Shown: positions 52,046 to 60,033 of the stretch, one piece after another
Layout: every line of letters begins with the position of its first letter
How positions within the stretch are numbered: the first letter of the stretch is position 1
From: Phyllobacterium phragmitis
Lineage (GTDB): Bacteria; Pseudomonadota; Alphaproteobacteria; Rhizobiales; Rhizobiaceae
Direction: 5' to 3'
DNA length: 64,000 bases
Assembly: GCF_002980495.1 (NCBI RefSeq)
Contig: NZ_PVBR01000006.1
Location: 186,001 to 250,000, forward strand
Notes under the pieces: model-generated
What the model was told of the DNA's origin: nothing
The model's database searches: none
Seen by the model: the letters and a program-made list of their open reading frames with translations, nothing else
Made by a program: the position numbers and the translations under genes

Positions 52046-53044
52046 TCAGCCGTGTTTGGGCAGATATCGCTCTTCTGCGGCCGCCAGCTCGTCATATCCG
52101 AGAAGGCGGAAAACCTCGTCGAGCGTTGCAACATCCGGTTCGATGCCTGCGATGCTTTCCTCGGCGATAATCCGGCCGCAAATCTGACGCATGCCGGCGA
52201 CGGCCGCGCGCATGGCATGGTTCGCCCAGATAACCGTCGAGATGCCGGCGTCGCGATAAGCTGCAACCGGCGTCTTGTAATATTTCGTCGGGACGATCAC
52301 GACTGGCAGCTTGTTCTGCCATTGGTCCGCAAAGGCCAGGATCTCGTCGGGGACGCTTTTGCGGGAATGGATCAGGATCGCATCCGCGCCGGCTGCCGCA
52401 TAGGCTTCGGCGCGCATGAGCGCTTCCTCGAGGCCGTAGCCCGCTATCAGCGCCTCGATCCGGGCAACCAGTATGAGATCGTCTCCGGTCGTATCCTTCA
52501 CGGCCTTGAGGCGCCCCGAAAATTCATCAATGTCAGCGAGGGGATGGCGATCGCCGACGAACGAATTCATCTTTGGGAAGCCTTTGTCTTCCAGGCAGAC
52601 GCCGGCCGCTCCCCGTTGCAGGAGCTTAGCAGCCAGCAAACGGGCATTGTTGAAATTGCCGAAGCCGCTGTCGCCGTCGACCAGGATCGGCAGCCCACTG
52701 GCATCGGCCATGCGGCCGACCACCTCGACGACATCGGTCCAACTCGCCTCGTTGGCGTCCCGATAGCCAAGGCTCGCCGAAATCGAGAGCCCTGAAGCCC
52801 AGAGCCCTGCAAATCCCGCCTGTCGTGCAATGGCGGCCGACAGGCCATCATGCGCTTCCATCAGGAATGACAGGTCTGGTGATGTAATCAGCCGACGCAA
52901 CGCATCGGTCGGATCGTCCACGCGGCCGATGCTCTTCGGAATGAACGCAGCGATCCCCGATGCCGCTCGCGCATGTCGTTCCTCATCGGCATGCGCGAGC
53001 TTTGTTCCCTGTGACGGAATCTCTCCTGTTGAAGAATTCAGCAT
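52046..53044 (-). CDS. pepM: Phosphoenolpyruvate mutase
   Basis: PEP mutase of 332 residues that rearranges PEP into phosphonopyruvate, the first step of nearly all phosphonate biosynthesis. Residues 152-161 read EDKGFPKMNS, the defining EDKxxPKxNS loop. The metal-site segment LVDGDSGFGN is at 121-130. The first ~55 residues extend beyond the hydrolase paralogue at 27784. The ATG at 53044 has AAGGAGG 7 bases upstream. It heads an operon of six genes: pepM, aminotransferase, nucleotidyltransferase, CDP-alcohol phosphotransferase, PLP enzyme, exporter. No thiamine-dependent decarboxylase is present in the window. Paired palindromes at 53105-53223 lie in its promoter region. Confidence 0.93.
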   Translation of the reverse strand: MLNSSTGEIPSQGTKLAHADEERHARAASGIAAFIPKSIGRVDDPTDALRRLITSPDLSFLMEAHDGLSAAIARQAGFAGLWASGLSISASLGYRDANEASWTDVVEVVGRMADASGLPILVDGDSGFGNFNNARLLAAKLLQRGAAGVCLEDKGFPKMNSFVGDRHPLADIDEFSGRLKAVKDTTGDDLILVARIEALIAGYGLEEALMRAEAYAAAGADAILIHSRKSVPDEILAFADQWQNKLPVVIVPTKYYKTPVAAYRDAGISTVIWANHAMRAAVAGMRQICGRIIAEESIAGIEPDVATLDEVFRLLGYDELAAAEERYLPKHG

Positions 53045-53104
53045 TGTCACACCTCCTTCATAGAGAAATGTTCTAATAAAAAGTTGAGGTAATCAAGTGG
53101 TATC

Positions 53105-53128
53105 GGAATATATCGGAAAATGTATTCC
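53105..53128. promoter_or_regulatory. 24-bp operator-like palindrome upstream of pepM
   Basis: GGAATATAT at 53105-53113, then CGGAAAA, then TGTATTCC ending at 53128. The outer arms GGAATA and TATTCC are exact inverted repeats, and the total length equals that of the site at 53200-53223. It is about 60 bases before the pepM start, a position for repression. Confidence 0.55.
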
Positions 53129-53184
53129 GTGAAGTGTGAGCGTAAGTGTGATGTGGCTGCAAACGTTCAGTAAAGAGTATGCAT

Positions 53185-53214
53185 CTATAAATATAAGTAG
53201 GAATATATTTATAG
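53185..53214. promoter_or_regulatory. 10-bp inverted repeat overlapping the second operator
   Basis: CTATAAATAT at 53185-53194 and ATATTTATAG at 53205-53214 are exact inverted repeats with a 10-base spacer. It overlaps the palindrome at 53200-53223, so the two folds or bindings would exclude each other. Confidence 0.5.
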
Positions 53215-53223
53215 ATATATTCC
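53200..53223. promoter_or_regulatory. 24-bp operator-like palindrome upstream of the GntR gene
   Basis: GGAATATAT at 53200-53208 and ATATATTCC at 53215-53223 are exact inverted repeats with the 6-base spacer TTATAG. The centre-to-centre distance to the copy at 53105-53128 is 95 bases, nine helical turns. The GntR regulator is the obvious candidate binder. Confidence 0.6.
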
Positions 53224-53304
53224 AGAATGGCATTCTCCGCGTGTTAAGCACTGTTCTCGCGATGGCGCAGGCGGGCGCAGCGCAAGATGCGAGGAGGCTT
53301 TTGT

Positions 53305-54018
53305 ATGCTTGAGGAAGGACCTGATGCACGCGATAGTGACACCGGACACAACAGTAAAGCCGGTCAGCTATATGGGCAGCTGAAGTCGTTGTTCGTTCTT
53401 CAGAAGCTTCCTCCAGGCACACGTTTGGAAATGGCGAGCGTCGCAAAGCGGTTCGGGGTCAGCATCACGCCGGTTCGGGAAGCGCTGATCCTGCTGGCCA
53501 ACGAGAGAATTATCGCAAAGGACTCCAACAGAAGCTACGTGACGCGTCCGTTGGTGGCCCAGGAGGTCCGGGACGACTATGAAGCTGCGTTCATGACAGC
53601 CTGCTACTGCATAGAGAACCGCACAGCGCACTTCGAGGCGACTGGCCTGCGGGTTGGCAGTGCGCAGGCGACCTCACAATGGGGCGTGTCCGATCGGTTG
53701 CGCTCAATATGCCAGACCATCGAATTGCTCTATGAGCGCATCGCCGGGCTCATCGGCAATGAGCGGTTGGAGCGGCAAATGCTGGAGTTCAACGATCGTA
53801 CGCACTACGTAAGGCAGCTCGACATGCGTAACGAGAAACGGCACCAGGAAACAGCGGTAGCAATGAATGAGCTAGTCACGTTGCTTGAGGCAGGAGACGC
53901 ACAATCAGCTATCGCCAATCTCAAACAGCAGTTCCGTAGGAAGCATGAATTGATCCCAACACTCGTAAGAGAAGGGAATCTCGCTGCTCTGGAGAGCGTT
54001 AATTTGTTTGCCGAATAA
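53305..54018 (+). CDS. GntR-family (FadR/FCD-type) regulator
   Basis: Regulator of 237 residues. The winged helix occupies residues about 25-80: LPPGTRLEMASVAKRFGVSITPVREALILLANERII. The C-terminal all-helical part is FCD-like. I start at the ATG at 53305, with GAGGAGG 7 bases before. It is divergent from pepM and probably controls the phosphonate operon through the paired 24-bp palindromes in the gap. GntR regulators commonly sense a carboxylic acid or amino-acid-like pathway metabolite. Confidence 0.88.
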   Translation: MLEEGPDARDSDTGHNSKAGQLYGQLKSLFVLQKLPPGTRLEMASVAKRFGVSITPVREALILLANERIIAKDSNRSYVTRPLVAQEVRDDYEAAFMTACYCIENRTAHFEATGLRVGSAQATSQWGVSDRLRSICQTIELLYERIAGLIGNERLERQMLEFNDRTHYVRQLDMRNEKRHQETAVAMNELVTLLEAGDAQSAIANLKQQFRRKHELIPTLVREGNLAALESVNLFAE

Positions 54019-54066
54019 CCGTGAATTCAGCCCCCAAAAAAGACAATACAAGGATCTTCTATCTCG

Positions 54067-54564
54067 ATGAACAGAGAATCTGACCCGATGTCCAGACCAG
54101 TGGCCAACTCTCTTCGAGACGAGTTCGGAATGGCGCGGGCAATCCTCGAATACAGTCTCCGCGAGAATATTGCCGGTTTCACGTTATCCGGGCTAAAGAT
54201 ACCACGCATCCTCCAGACTTGGCGGCCGGGCTCAGAATTGCCCCCTGCGGACGAGTTTGCACTCGAGGTCGCCATCTACCAGGAGCACCTTGGGGATAGA
54301 ATCGCAGCACTTTCCTGCAATCGGAAAATGCTGCAGGAGATTTGGCGTTTCAATGAAGCCACGCGAGAGTTCCGCGAACTTGAGTTGACGATACCTGAAG
54401 CTGCTCGGGAAGTTCTGGACCAACTGGCGAACCTCGTGAACGCCCTTTTTGATCAGGATAGGTCGGCCGCAATCAGATCCCTCGCACATTGCCAGAACCG
54501 ACGGTATGATCTTGTCGAGGAAATCGCCCACAAATTGTCACCCCCCGAAGCCATGCACGCCTGA
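54067..54564 (+). CDS. FCD-domain-like protein lacking a DNA-binding domain
   Basis: All-helical protein of 165 residues, 48 bases after the GntR gene on the same strand. It resembles the ligand-binding C-terminal half of that neighbour, with the run HLGDRIAALSCNRKMLQEIWRFNEATREFRELELT comparable to RIAGLIGNERLERQMLEFNDRTHYVRQLDM in the regulator, but has no winged helix. It may dimerise with the regulator or sense a ligand on its own; it may also be a degenerate regulator that lost its head. The family call is by pattern only. Confidence 0.6.
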   Translation: MNRESDPMSRPVANSLRDEFGMARAILEYSLRENIAGFTLSGLKIPRILQTWRPGSELPPADEFALEVAIYQEHLGDRIAALSCNRKMLQEIWRFNEATREFRELELTIPEAAREVLDQLANLVNALFDQDRSAAIRSLAHCQNRRYDLVEEIAHKLSPPEAMHA

Positions 54565-54568
54565 CATA

Positions 54569-55333
54569 TTATAGTTCGGCTGTGGGGGCGAGGCTGTTTA
54601 CGTGAGCAAGAAACGGAAAAGCTCGACGCTCGTTCAGCGATATGGGTATTCTGTAGATGTTGTCGCCGACCGGAACGATGCCTTTTATCACGACAGAGCC
54701 TATCTCCCTTGTGTTCCGCACATGAAGACCGTCGCAGGTCAGCCTACCGAGACTGCCGATCTGCACGGTTCTATAGAATCCTGGCCGCCCGGGCCATGAA
54801 AAGGGCTGCGATCGCTCATCGAAATCGATTTCGTTGGCAGCGGCCCAGCTGCTCTCGACCGGAAGGTGCTTCTCCACCAATCGTTGCACTTGGTGCTGCA
54901 ACAGCGACGTGCTCATAGCCGTGCTGTCGACCAGGAAATCGATGCTGCCTTCGCCAAGCCCAACCCGTCCTCCGACAACTCTGAACGGAAACGCTGCCGA
55001 AACGGCATGAAGGGCTGTATGCGTCCGCATCAACGTGTGACGCCGCGCCCGATCGATTCTGACAACCACACTGTCCCCATGAGCCAGACCGTGCCCGTCA
55101 TCCGAAAGAACGTGGCCCAATTCGGGGGCAACGGACCCAATCCAAACCCCACGGACAATGGAAAATGAATTGCCGTCAAATCGGGTTAGCGACGCACAAT
55201 CGCGGGGCGTTACGCCAATCCCGGGATAGTAGACTGTTCGGTCAAGGACGACGAGATTGCCATTGATCGCTTTTATCGTCCCGCGAATCTCAACTTGATA
55301 GGCATCTGTGAGAAATCGCAACTCCGTGGCCAT
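54569..55333 (-). CDS. AlaX-like alanyl-tRNA editing-domain protein
   Basis: Protein of 254 residues similar to free-standing alanyl-tRNA editing proteins, which remove wrongly attached amino acids from tRNA-Ala. Zinc-site residues are visible in MRTHTALHAVSAAF (HxxxH) and CDGLHVRNTREIG (CxxxH). The size and the N-terminal barrel-like part before the editing domain fit AlaX-M. The ATG at 55333 follows GGGAGGGGG; the frame to 55399 is leader. It stands between phosphonate and cyclitol operons. A self-protection role against a product that can be mischarged is conceivable but not shown; it could equally hydrolyse another aminoacyl ester. It is convergent with the FCD-like gene, 4 bases apart. 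Confidence 0.82.
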   Translation of the reverse strand: MATELRFLTDAYQVEIRGTIKAINGNLVVLDRTVYYPGIGVTPRDCASLTRFDGNSFSIVRGVWIGSVAPELGHVLSDDGHGLAHGDSVVVRIDRARRHTLMRTHTALHAVSAAFPFRVVGGRVGLGEGSIDFLVDSTAMSTSLLQHQVQRLVEKHLPVESSWAAANEIDFDERSQPFSWPGRPGFYRTVQIGSLGRLTCDGLHVRNTREIGSVVIKGIVPVGDNIYRIPISLNERRAFPFLAHVNSLAPTAEL

Positions 55334-55935
55334 CCTGTCCCCCTCCCGGCACCCGACCACAATGCTCCACCGCGTCCACAGGACGCTTTCCGATAACAAG
55401 GAAACGATCCGGACTCGTATGACGGCATTCAGTCAGACCTACCACGCTAAGGCATCAATCCGCCTTCGAACAAGTCCGGTTCCCAGCACCTTTCTCACAT
55501 GATTGTGATAGGAATCGGCGCGGCCATGGCGCCTGACTCATTTCTGATCGCCGCACTGAGCCCCGTCGGGGCAGAGTAGCTTACGAGAGAGCTGTAGGAC
55601 AACCTGTGGTTTTTCACAGATTGACAAACTACTTGCGGCCGATCTCGCCATGGGCCGGTTTGCCGGTTAGTCCTCATTCCGACCCGTCAAGGAGCCTAAC
55701 ATGATCATAAACTCTGTCTCCGGCTCGCCGCCTTGCTTTCCGTCCCCTCCGCCCGGTGATGCGTATCGCAGGGTCTTTCATGTCTCGTAGGGAGGCATAC
55801 GCATAATTCAACGCTCCGGCGTCGTCCTGACACAAGATGCCGGCTCTTGTGTCGCCCAAATAAACATTTTGCATGTTACCCATGGGTGCCATCCCGCGGT
55901 TTGCGGATGGACAGGTTGCCGAACGCCAGTGTTGT
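55334..55935. other. 602-base region between the AlaX-like and dehydrogenase genes
   Basis: No intact gene is supported. It contains the short HipA-like fragment described separately at 55720-55874. Other frames on both strands have no recognisable domain. The region may hold the promoter of the AlaX-like gene and the end of the cyclitol transcript. Confidence 0.5.
55720..55874 (-). pseudogene. Possible remnant of a HipA-type toxin gene (N-terminal fragment)
   Basis: From the ATG at 55874 the frame reads MQNVYLGDTRAGILCQDDAG then ALNYAYASL, which resembles the N-terminal couple domain of HipA kinases (VYL..xRVGxLxQDDxGxLxFxY). After about 40 codons the resemblance is lost and no kinase domain follows. 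I treat it as a relic; chance resemblance is possible because the fragment is short. Confidence 0.4.
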
Positions 55936-57036
55936 CTATGGTTGCTGATTCAATGCTGTTGCACGTGGCTCTGTAGGGTTAGTTTTTATGACAACTTTTC
56001 CTGGATAATCTTTCGTGCCAGCCGCAACTTCCATAATAAAACGTGGAAACTCATTTAATTCGATCTCCGTCGATACCAATTTTTCGAGAGAGAAGCTGTC
56101 AGAATGCTTTGCGTGTAGCCGGAAACTTTCCTCATAGTCTTCCTTAAAACATCCGTAGGCACCAGTAATTCTTAATCTCTTTCCTTGGTGCTCCACCAAC
56201 TCAAGTTGTTCGTGCCTTCGAATCGTGTCGATATCCACTTGGGTTTTGGGAAATCGATCGCCCGCGCGCGTACCGCCGTAAATGTGTAGAATCCCCTCAC
56301 TGGTGGCTATGTTGGCAGCGTTCTGCAGAAGTTCAGACGTGACGATAGTCGGCACTACGATTACGACATCAAACGCATCTCGGTGACACTCTACGCCCAC
56401 GAGCGTGCATATCTCTTCCTCGGTCAGAAGCTTCTGGTCTCGCGCGAAATTGAGCCGCGATTCACCGCGGTTGAACACAATTACTGACGCGCCCAGATGC
56501 TTCGCGTACATAGCAAACATGATGCCTGAGCAGCCGGCGCCTATAATTCCCACCCTCTTTCCGTCAAGGGAGCGAAGCTTTGCTAGCTCAAGCAATTTCT
56601 TGGTTGCGTGGACAATGCAGGCGAACGGTTCGGGCATCCAGATGCTGTCAAGGATGCCAGCTTCCGGTACTCGCACCACCGCTTGGTCCAATTGTTCTGA
56701 GGAGCCGTGTACGAAAACATACTCGGCGAAACCGGTTGTGCGAACCGGTGTAATATTCGGATTGAAGGTTACGAGGTCGCCTTTTCTAAATCCACTTTGG
56801 ATACCCGCAAAAGCCACAGAGCCTACAAACTCATGTCCGAATAAGGGGCCACGATCCGTTGGAATGTCACGAGAACCAATGATTTCTTTGATGTCGGCGC
56901 GACAAATTCCTATGTAATCAGGCCGTATCACGACGGTATCCTCACCGAGCGTTTCTCGAGGGAAAGTCTTGCCTATGACCTTAACTGTGCCGCTGACTAA
57001 CTCCGCCGTTGTATATGTATATGGAAATTCTGTCAT
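55936..57036 (-). CDS. Zinc-type alcohol/polyol dehydrogenase (MDR superfamily)
   Basis: Medium-chain dehydrogenase of 366 residues. Visible are the catalytic-zinc Cys in YIGICRADIKEIIG, GHEFVGSV, MPEPFACIVHATKK and the nucleotide loop VGIIGAGCSGIMFAMYAK near residue 170. The structural-zinc cysteine cluster is missing. It is the last gene of the minus-strand cyclitol operon, 85 bases after the exporter. It could oxidise a cyclitol hydroxyl. It resembles threonine/polyol dehydrogenases more than the dehydrogenase at 60030. Confidence 0.82.
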   Translation of the reverse strand: MTEFPYTYTTAELVSGTVKVIGKTFPRETLGEDTVVIRPDYIGICRADIKEIIGSRDIPTDRGPLFGHEFVGSVAFAGIQSGFRKGDLVTFNPNITPVRTTGFAEYVFVHGSSEQLDQAVVRVPEAGILDSIWMPEPFACIVHATKKLLELAKLRSLDGKRVGIIGAGCSGIMFAMYAKHLGASVIVFNRGESRLNFARDQKLLTEEEICTLVGVECHRDAFDVVIVVPTIVTSELLQNAANIATSEGILHIYGGTRAGDRFPKTQVDIDTIRRHEQLELVEHQGKRLRITGAYGCFKEDYEESFRLHAKHSDSFSLEKLVSTEIELNEFPRFIMEVAAGTKDYPGKVVIKTNPTEPRATALNQQP

Positions 57037-57121
57037 TTGAACACCTAAGTGGCAAAGAATCAGTTTGTTCTGCTATGCTTCGATAGTCTGCCTGCAAACC
57101 GTTATTCGGAGCGGAAACGGC

Positions 57122-58342
57122 TTACTGCTTTTCAGAGCTGACTGCCGGGCACTTATCGCCCAGTTCCATTTCGCGAGTACTGGGTGTCTTTCGACTGTCC
57201 AGACGCCAAGACAATAGTGTGATAGCTAGGCTTATCGCAGCCAATGCGGCCCCGGCCAGGAGCACGGCGCGTACACCGAATCCATTCTCGATCACCGCCC
57301 CGCCCAGCCAGGCACCGAGACCGTTTCCGAGATTGAACGCCGACACGTTAACCGAAAGGGCCAGTGTCGGCGCAGCCACCGCGACGGATTGAATGCGGGC
57401 CTGTAGGGATGGGATAATGGAGAACCCGACAGCGCCGAAGAAGAACAGGGTAATGGCGGATAGCAGGGGCACGATGCTGGTCATCCAGAATACGGCGAGA
57501 ACCACAACCAAGCTACTCAACACCGTGGTGATCCCACGCATGACATGCCCATCCGCGAGGCGGCCGCCAGCGAAGTTGCCAATCACTGCACCGATGCCGA
57601 AGACGACTAGCAGTGCCGCAATCGCGCTGGGGCTGAACTGACTCACGTCCATCATCAATGGCACCACATACGTGGATGCAGTGAAGACCGCACCTTGCGC
57701 CAACACTGTGGTTACCACTGCAAACTGGAGGTTTGAATGAGTTAACACACTGAGTTCACGACGCAGCGTACCAGTTCTCGCCTGCTCAGAGCGCGGCGAG
57801 ATCGAGGGCATAAACGCCGCGATCAAGGCGATAGTGAACACGGCAATCACGACAATGGCCACGAACGTCGCGCGCCATCCGAGATTCTGACCGATAAATG
57901 CTCCCAGCGGTGCACCCAAGGCGTTAGCCATGTTGAAGCCTAGGGCAATCTTGGCCATCGCGGAGCCTTGTTTATTAGCGGGCGATAGCCTCGCGGCCAG
58001 ATTAAAAGCGACAGCGACGAACGTGCCGTGGCTCAGTGAGGTGAACACCCGCGCAGCCATCAACATCTGATAGTCGGGGGCAAACACAGCCCAGATGTTT
58101 CCCAGAACGAACAGTCCCATTAGCCCCAACACCAACGTTTTGCGTGGCACGCGAGTGGTCAACAGAGTGACAAACGGGCCGACGATGGTGACTCCGAGGG
58201 CGTAGCCAGTAACAAGCAGACCAGCCTCGGGCACCGACACGGAGAGATCACTGGCCACAATAGGCAGCAGCCCGGAGACTACAATCTCTGCGGTACCGAC
58301 GCAGAACACGCCCAGCATTAGTGCAAAAAGAATTATAGGCAT
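57122..58342 (-). CDS. MFS exporter, DHA1 (AraJ/Cmr-like) family
   Basis: Twelve-helix major facilitator protein of 406 residues. The first helix MLGVFCVGTAEIVVSGLLP and the motif A region TRVPRKTLVLGLMGLFVLGN fit the DHA1 drug-efflux family; motif C-like GFNMANALGAPLGAFIG is in helix 5. I choose the ATG at 58342 because GAGGAA lies 6 bases before it; 58348 is too close to that site, and the frame to 58456 adds a hydrophilic leader. It lies 132 bases after the TIM-barrel gene. In a biosynthetic operon it most likely exports the cyclitol product. Confidence 0.88.
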   Translation of the reverse strand: MPIILFALMLGVFCVGTAEIVVSGLLPIVASDLSVSVPEAGLLVTGYALGVTIVGPFVTLLTTRVPRKTLVLGLMGLFVLGNIWAVFAPDYQMLMAARVFTSLSHGTFVAVAFNLAARLSPANKQGSAMAKIALGFNMANALGAPLGAFIGQNLGWRATFVAIVVIAVFTIALIAAFMPSISPRSEQARTGTLRRELSVLTHSNLQFAVVTTVLAQGAVFTASTYVVPLMMDVSQFSPSAIAALLVVFGIGAVIGNFAGGRLADGHVMRGITTVLSSLVVVLAVFWMTSIVPLLSAITLFFFGAVGFSIIPSLQARIQSVAVAAPTLALSVNVSAFNLGNGLGAWLGGAVIENGFGVRAVLLAGAALAAISLAITLLSWRLDSRKTPSTREMELGDKCPAVSSEKQ

Positions 58343-58474
58343 CGGCATTTCCTCAAGTTTAACGAAACTCACTTGTTTCAAATACGAAATACAACTCTGC
58401 TTAGATCGCCAATCGGCAATTCTCATCTTGGCTTTGCGGTTAAAATTATGCCCCAATATTCTGAGGGAGCGTGT

Positions 58475-59290
58475 CTAGAGTGCATCGTGGTGATTGATCG
58501 GGTAAGCGGCGAGATGGTTCCGTAGCCATTTGAGATCGGCTTTGACGCGGTTCAATTCGCCATCGCGATAGTCGTTTTCCAGCACCAGCGCGTCGACGGT
58601 GAAGCTTGCCCGACTGAGTTCGGTGAGCGTGTCTAGGACGGCGGAGTCCTCGACACTAAGTGGTTCGTGATCGTTGGAGTTTTTTATGTGCACCTGGTTG
58701 GCTAGTACTCGACCGGCTGTCTGCAAAACGGCCACTGGATCCAGCCCTTCGGTCGAGGTATTGCCGGTGTCCAGCACAATTCGCAAATTCGGCGAGTCCA
58801 CCAACTCCACCAGCTGCTGCAGTTGTTGTGGTGCCAGTACGTTTTCGGTGGCCAACAACAGTTTCTTCTGCTGTGCCTCTGCGCAGGCCCATCGCAATAC
58901 CTCTACCGTCCTCGCTAGCGCCGATGGACTATTGATGGTGCTGCATCGGAAACTTGGAAGAAATACCAGGGCGGCGCCGAGTTCGACGGCAACATTCAGT
59001 GTACGGATGATCACTCGTCGCACTTGGTCGGCTAATGCAGTGCCATCCTTTGCTGTCAAGCCGAGGTCATTGAGCATGTTGGCAGCCACAGCCAGTGGCA
59101 TCACTCCCGAGCCGGACAATGCTACGTGGAGCTTACTCAGCCGCTCTGTTCCATCCAGCCATGGAGCTCGGCCCGGACCACCCAAATCCAGTTGGATGCC
59201 TTCCGCGCCTAGCCGTGCGGCGAGCAGCACGGCATGTGGTCCGCTCACCGGCAATCGCCAGTCGACCAAACCAATTCGAACGGCGCTCAC
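58475..59290 (-). CDS. Xylose-isomerase-like TIM-barrel protein (sugar/cyclitol epimerase candidate)
   Basis: AP-endonuclease-2-type TIM barrel of 271 residues. Metal-ligand positions typical of the family are seen in ATENVLA (Glu), VLDTGN (Asp), QVHIKNSND (His) and VLENDY (Glu). Relatives epimerise or isomerise sugars and cyclitols. The GTG start overlaps the SDR stop (GTGA). Within a C7-cyclitol operon a 2-epimerase or isomerase step is plausible, by analogy with the separate epimerisation step of acarbose and validamycin routes; homology to those epimerases is not claimed. Confidence 0.8.
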   Translation of the reverse strand: MSAVRIGLVDWRLPVSGPHAVLLAARLGAEGIQLDLGGPGRAPWLDGTERLSKLHVALSGSGVMPLAVAANMLNDLGLTAKDGTALADQVRRVIIRTLNVAVELGAALVFLPSFRCSTINSPSALARTVEVLRWACAEAQQKKLLLATENVLAPQQLQQLVELVDSPNLRIVLDTGNTSTEGLDPVAVLQTAGRVLANQVHIKNSNDHEPLSVEDSAVLDTLTELSRASFTVDALVLENDYRDGELNRVKADLKWLRNHLAAYPINHHDAL

Positions 59291-60033
59291 ATCCGGCTCC
59301 GGTCACTTTGTGATGTCGGGGTGCCGTTACGCACAGAACTCCAGCTGCCATCGCTATGTACGGTTAGGCTATCTCCATTGTACTGTGCGCCCGCAGTTTT
59401 GACCAACTCAACGGCGATTGAGCCGAAGTTGTCTGGACGCATATAGCTGGAGTAGTCAAAATCGGCTGGTCGGCGTCGGCGGATGCCCGGTGAATCGACC
59501 ATGCCAGCCGGCAACACGGATACGATACGGACCTCGTTGGGGTTCTCTTCTTGGTAGATCGATTCAAGCAACGACGCGCATCCCGCCTTAGTAGCGGCGT
59601 AACCAGCGCGCCCTGGACCACCGTTGAATACTACCTCCGAGGAGACATTTAGGAACAATCCCGGCCGCGCCCTGCGCAGTGCGGGTAACGTGGCGGCCAA
59701 GGTTAGCCACATGCCATTGAGGTTCACTTCGAGCTGTTGGCGCCACTGGGATAGTGGCGTTTCGGAAAATTTTGCACGCCGGTCGCCGTAATGCACAGCT
59801 GCGAAGCTCACGGCGTGCAGCGGCTCGCTGCTCGCTTCGGCCAGTACTGACATGGCAGAGGTCTGATCGGCCATGTCGACAGCTGACCAACGCAGCCCAC
59901 TTTGACCTGTCGGTTGCGACCGGCTAAGCACCAATACGTCCATGCCAGCTTGCGACCAAGCCTCAGCGACTGCCCGGCCAATACCGGTCGAGCCACCCAC
60001 CACGAGGCCTCGACGCCCTATTAACGAAGTCAT
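59287..60033 (-). CDS. Short-chain dehydrogenase/reductase
   Basis: Classical SDR of 248 residues. Cofactor motif LVVGGSTGIGRAV at residues 9-21, NVSSEVV with the catalytic Ser, and YAATK with Tyr and Lys near residues 153-157. The adenine-ribose-binding region is SRSQPTG, compatible with NADP. The gene overlaps both neighbours by 4 bases. It likely interconverts a hydroxyl and a ketone on the cyclitol. Confidence 0.87.
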   Translation of the reverse strand: MTSLIGRRGLVVGGSTGIGRAVAEAWSQAGMDVLVLSRSQPTGQSGLRWSAVDMADQTSAMSVLAEASSEPLHAVSFAAVHYGDRRAKFSETPLSQWRQQLEVNLNGMWLTLAATLPALRRARPGLFLNVSSEVVFNGGPGRAGYAATKAGCASLLESIYQEENPNEVRIVSVLPAGMVDSPGIRRRRPADFDYSSYMRPDNFGSIAVELVKTAGAQYNGDSLTVHSDGSWSSVRNGTPTSQSDRSRM

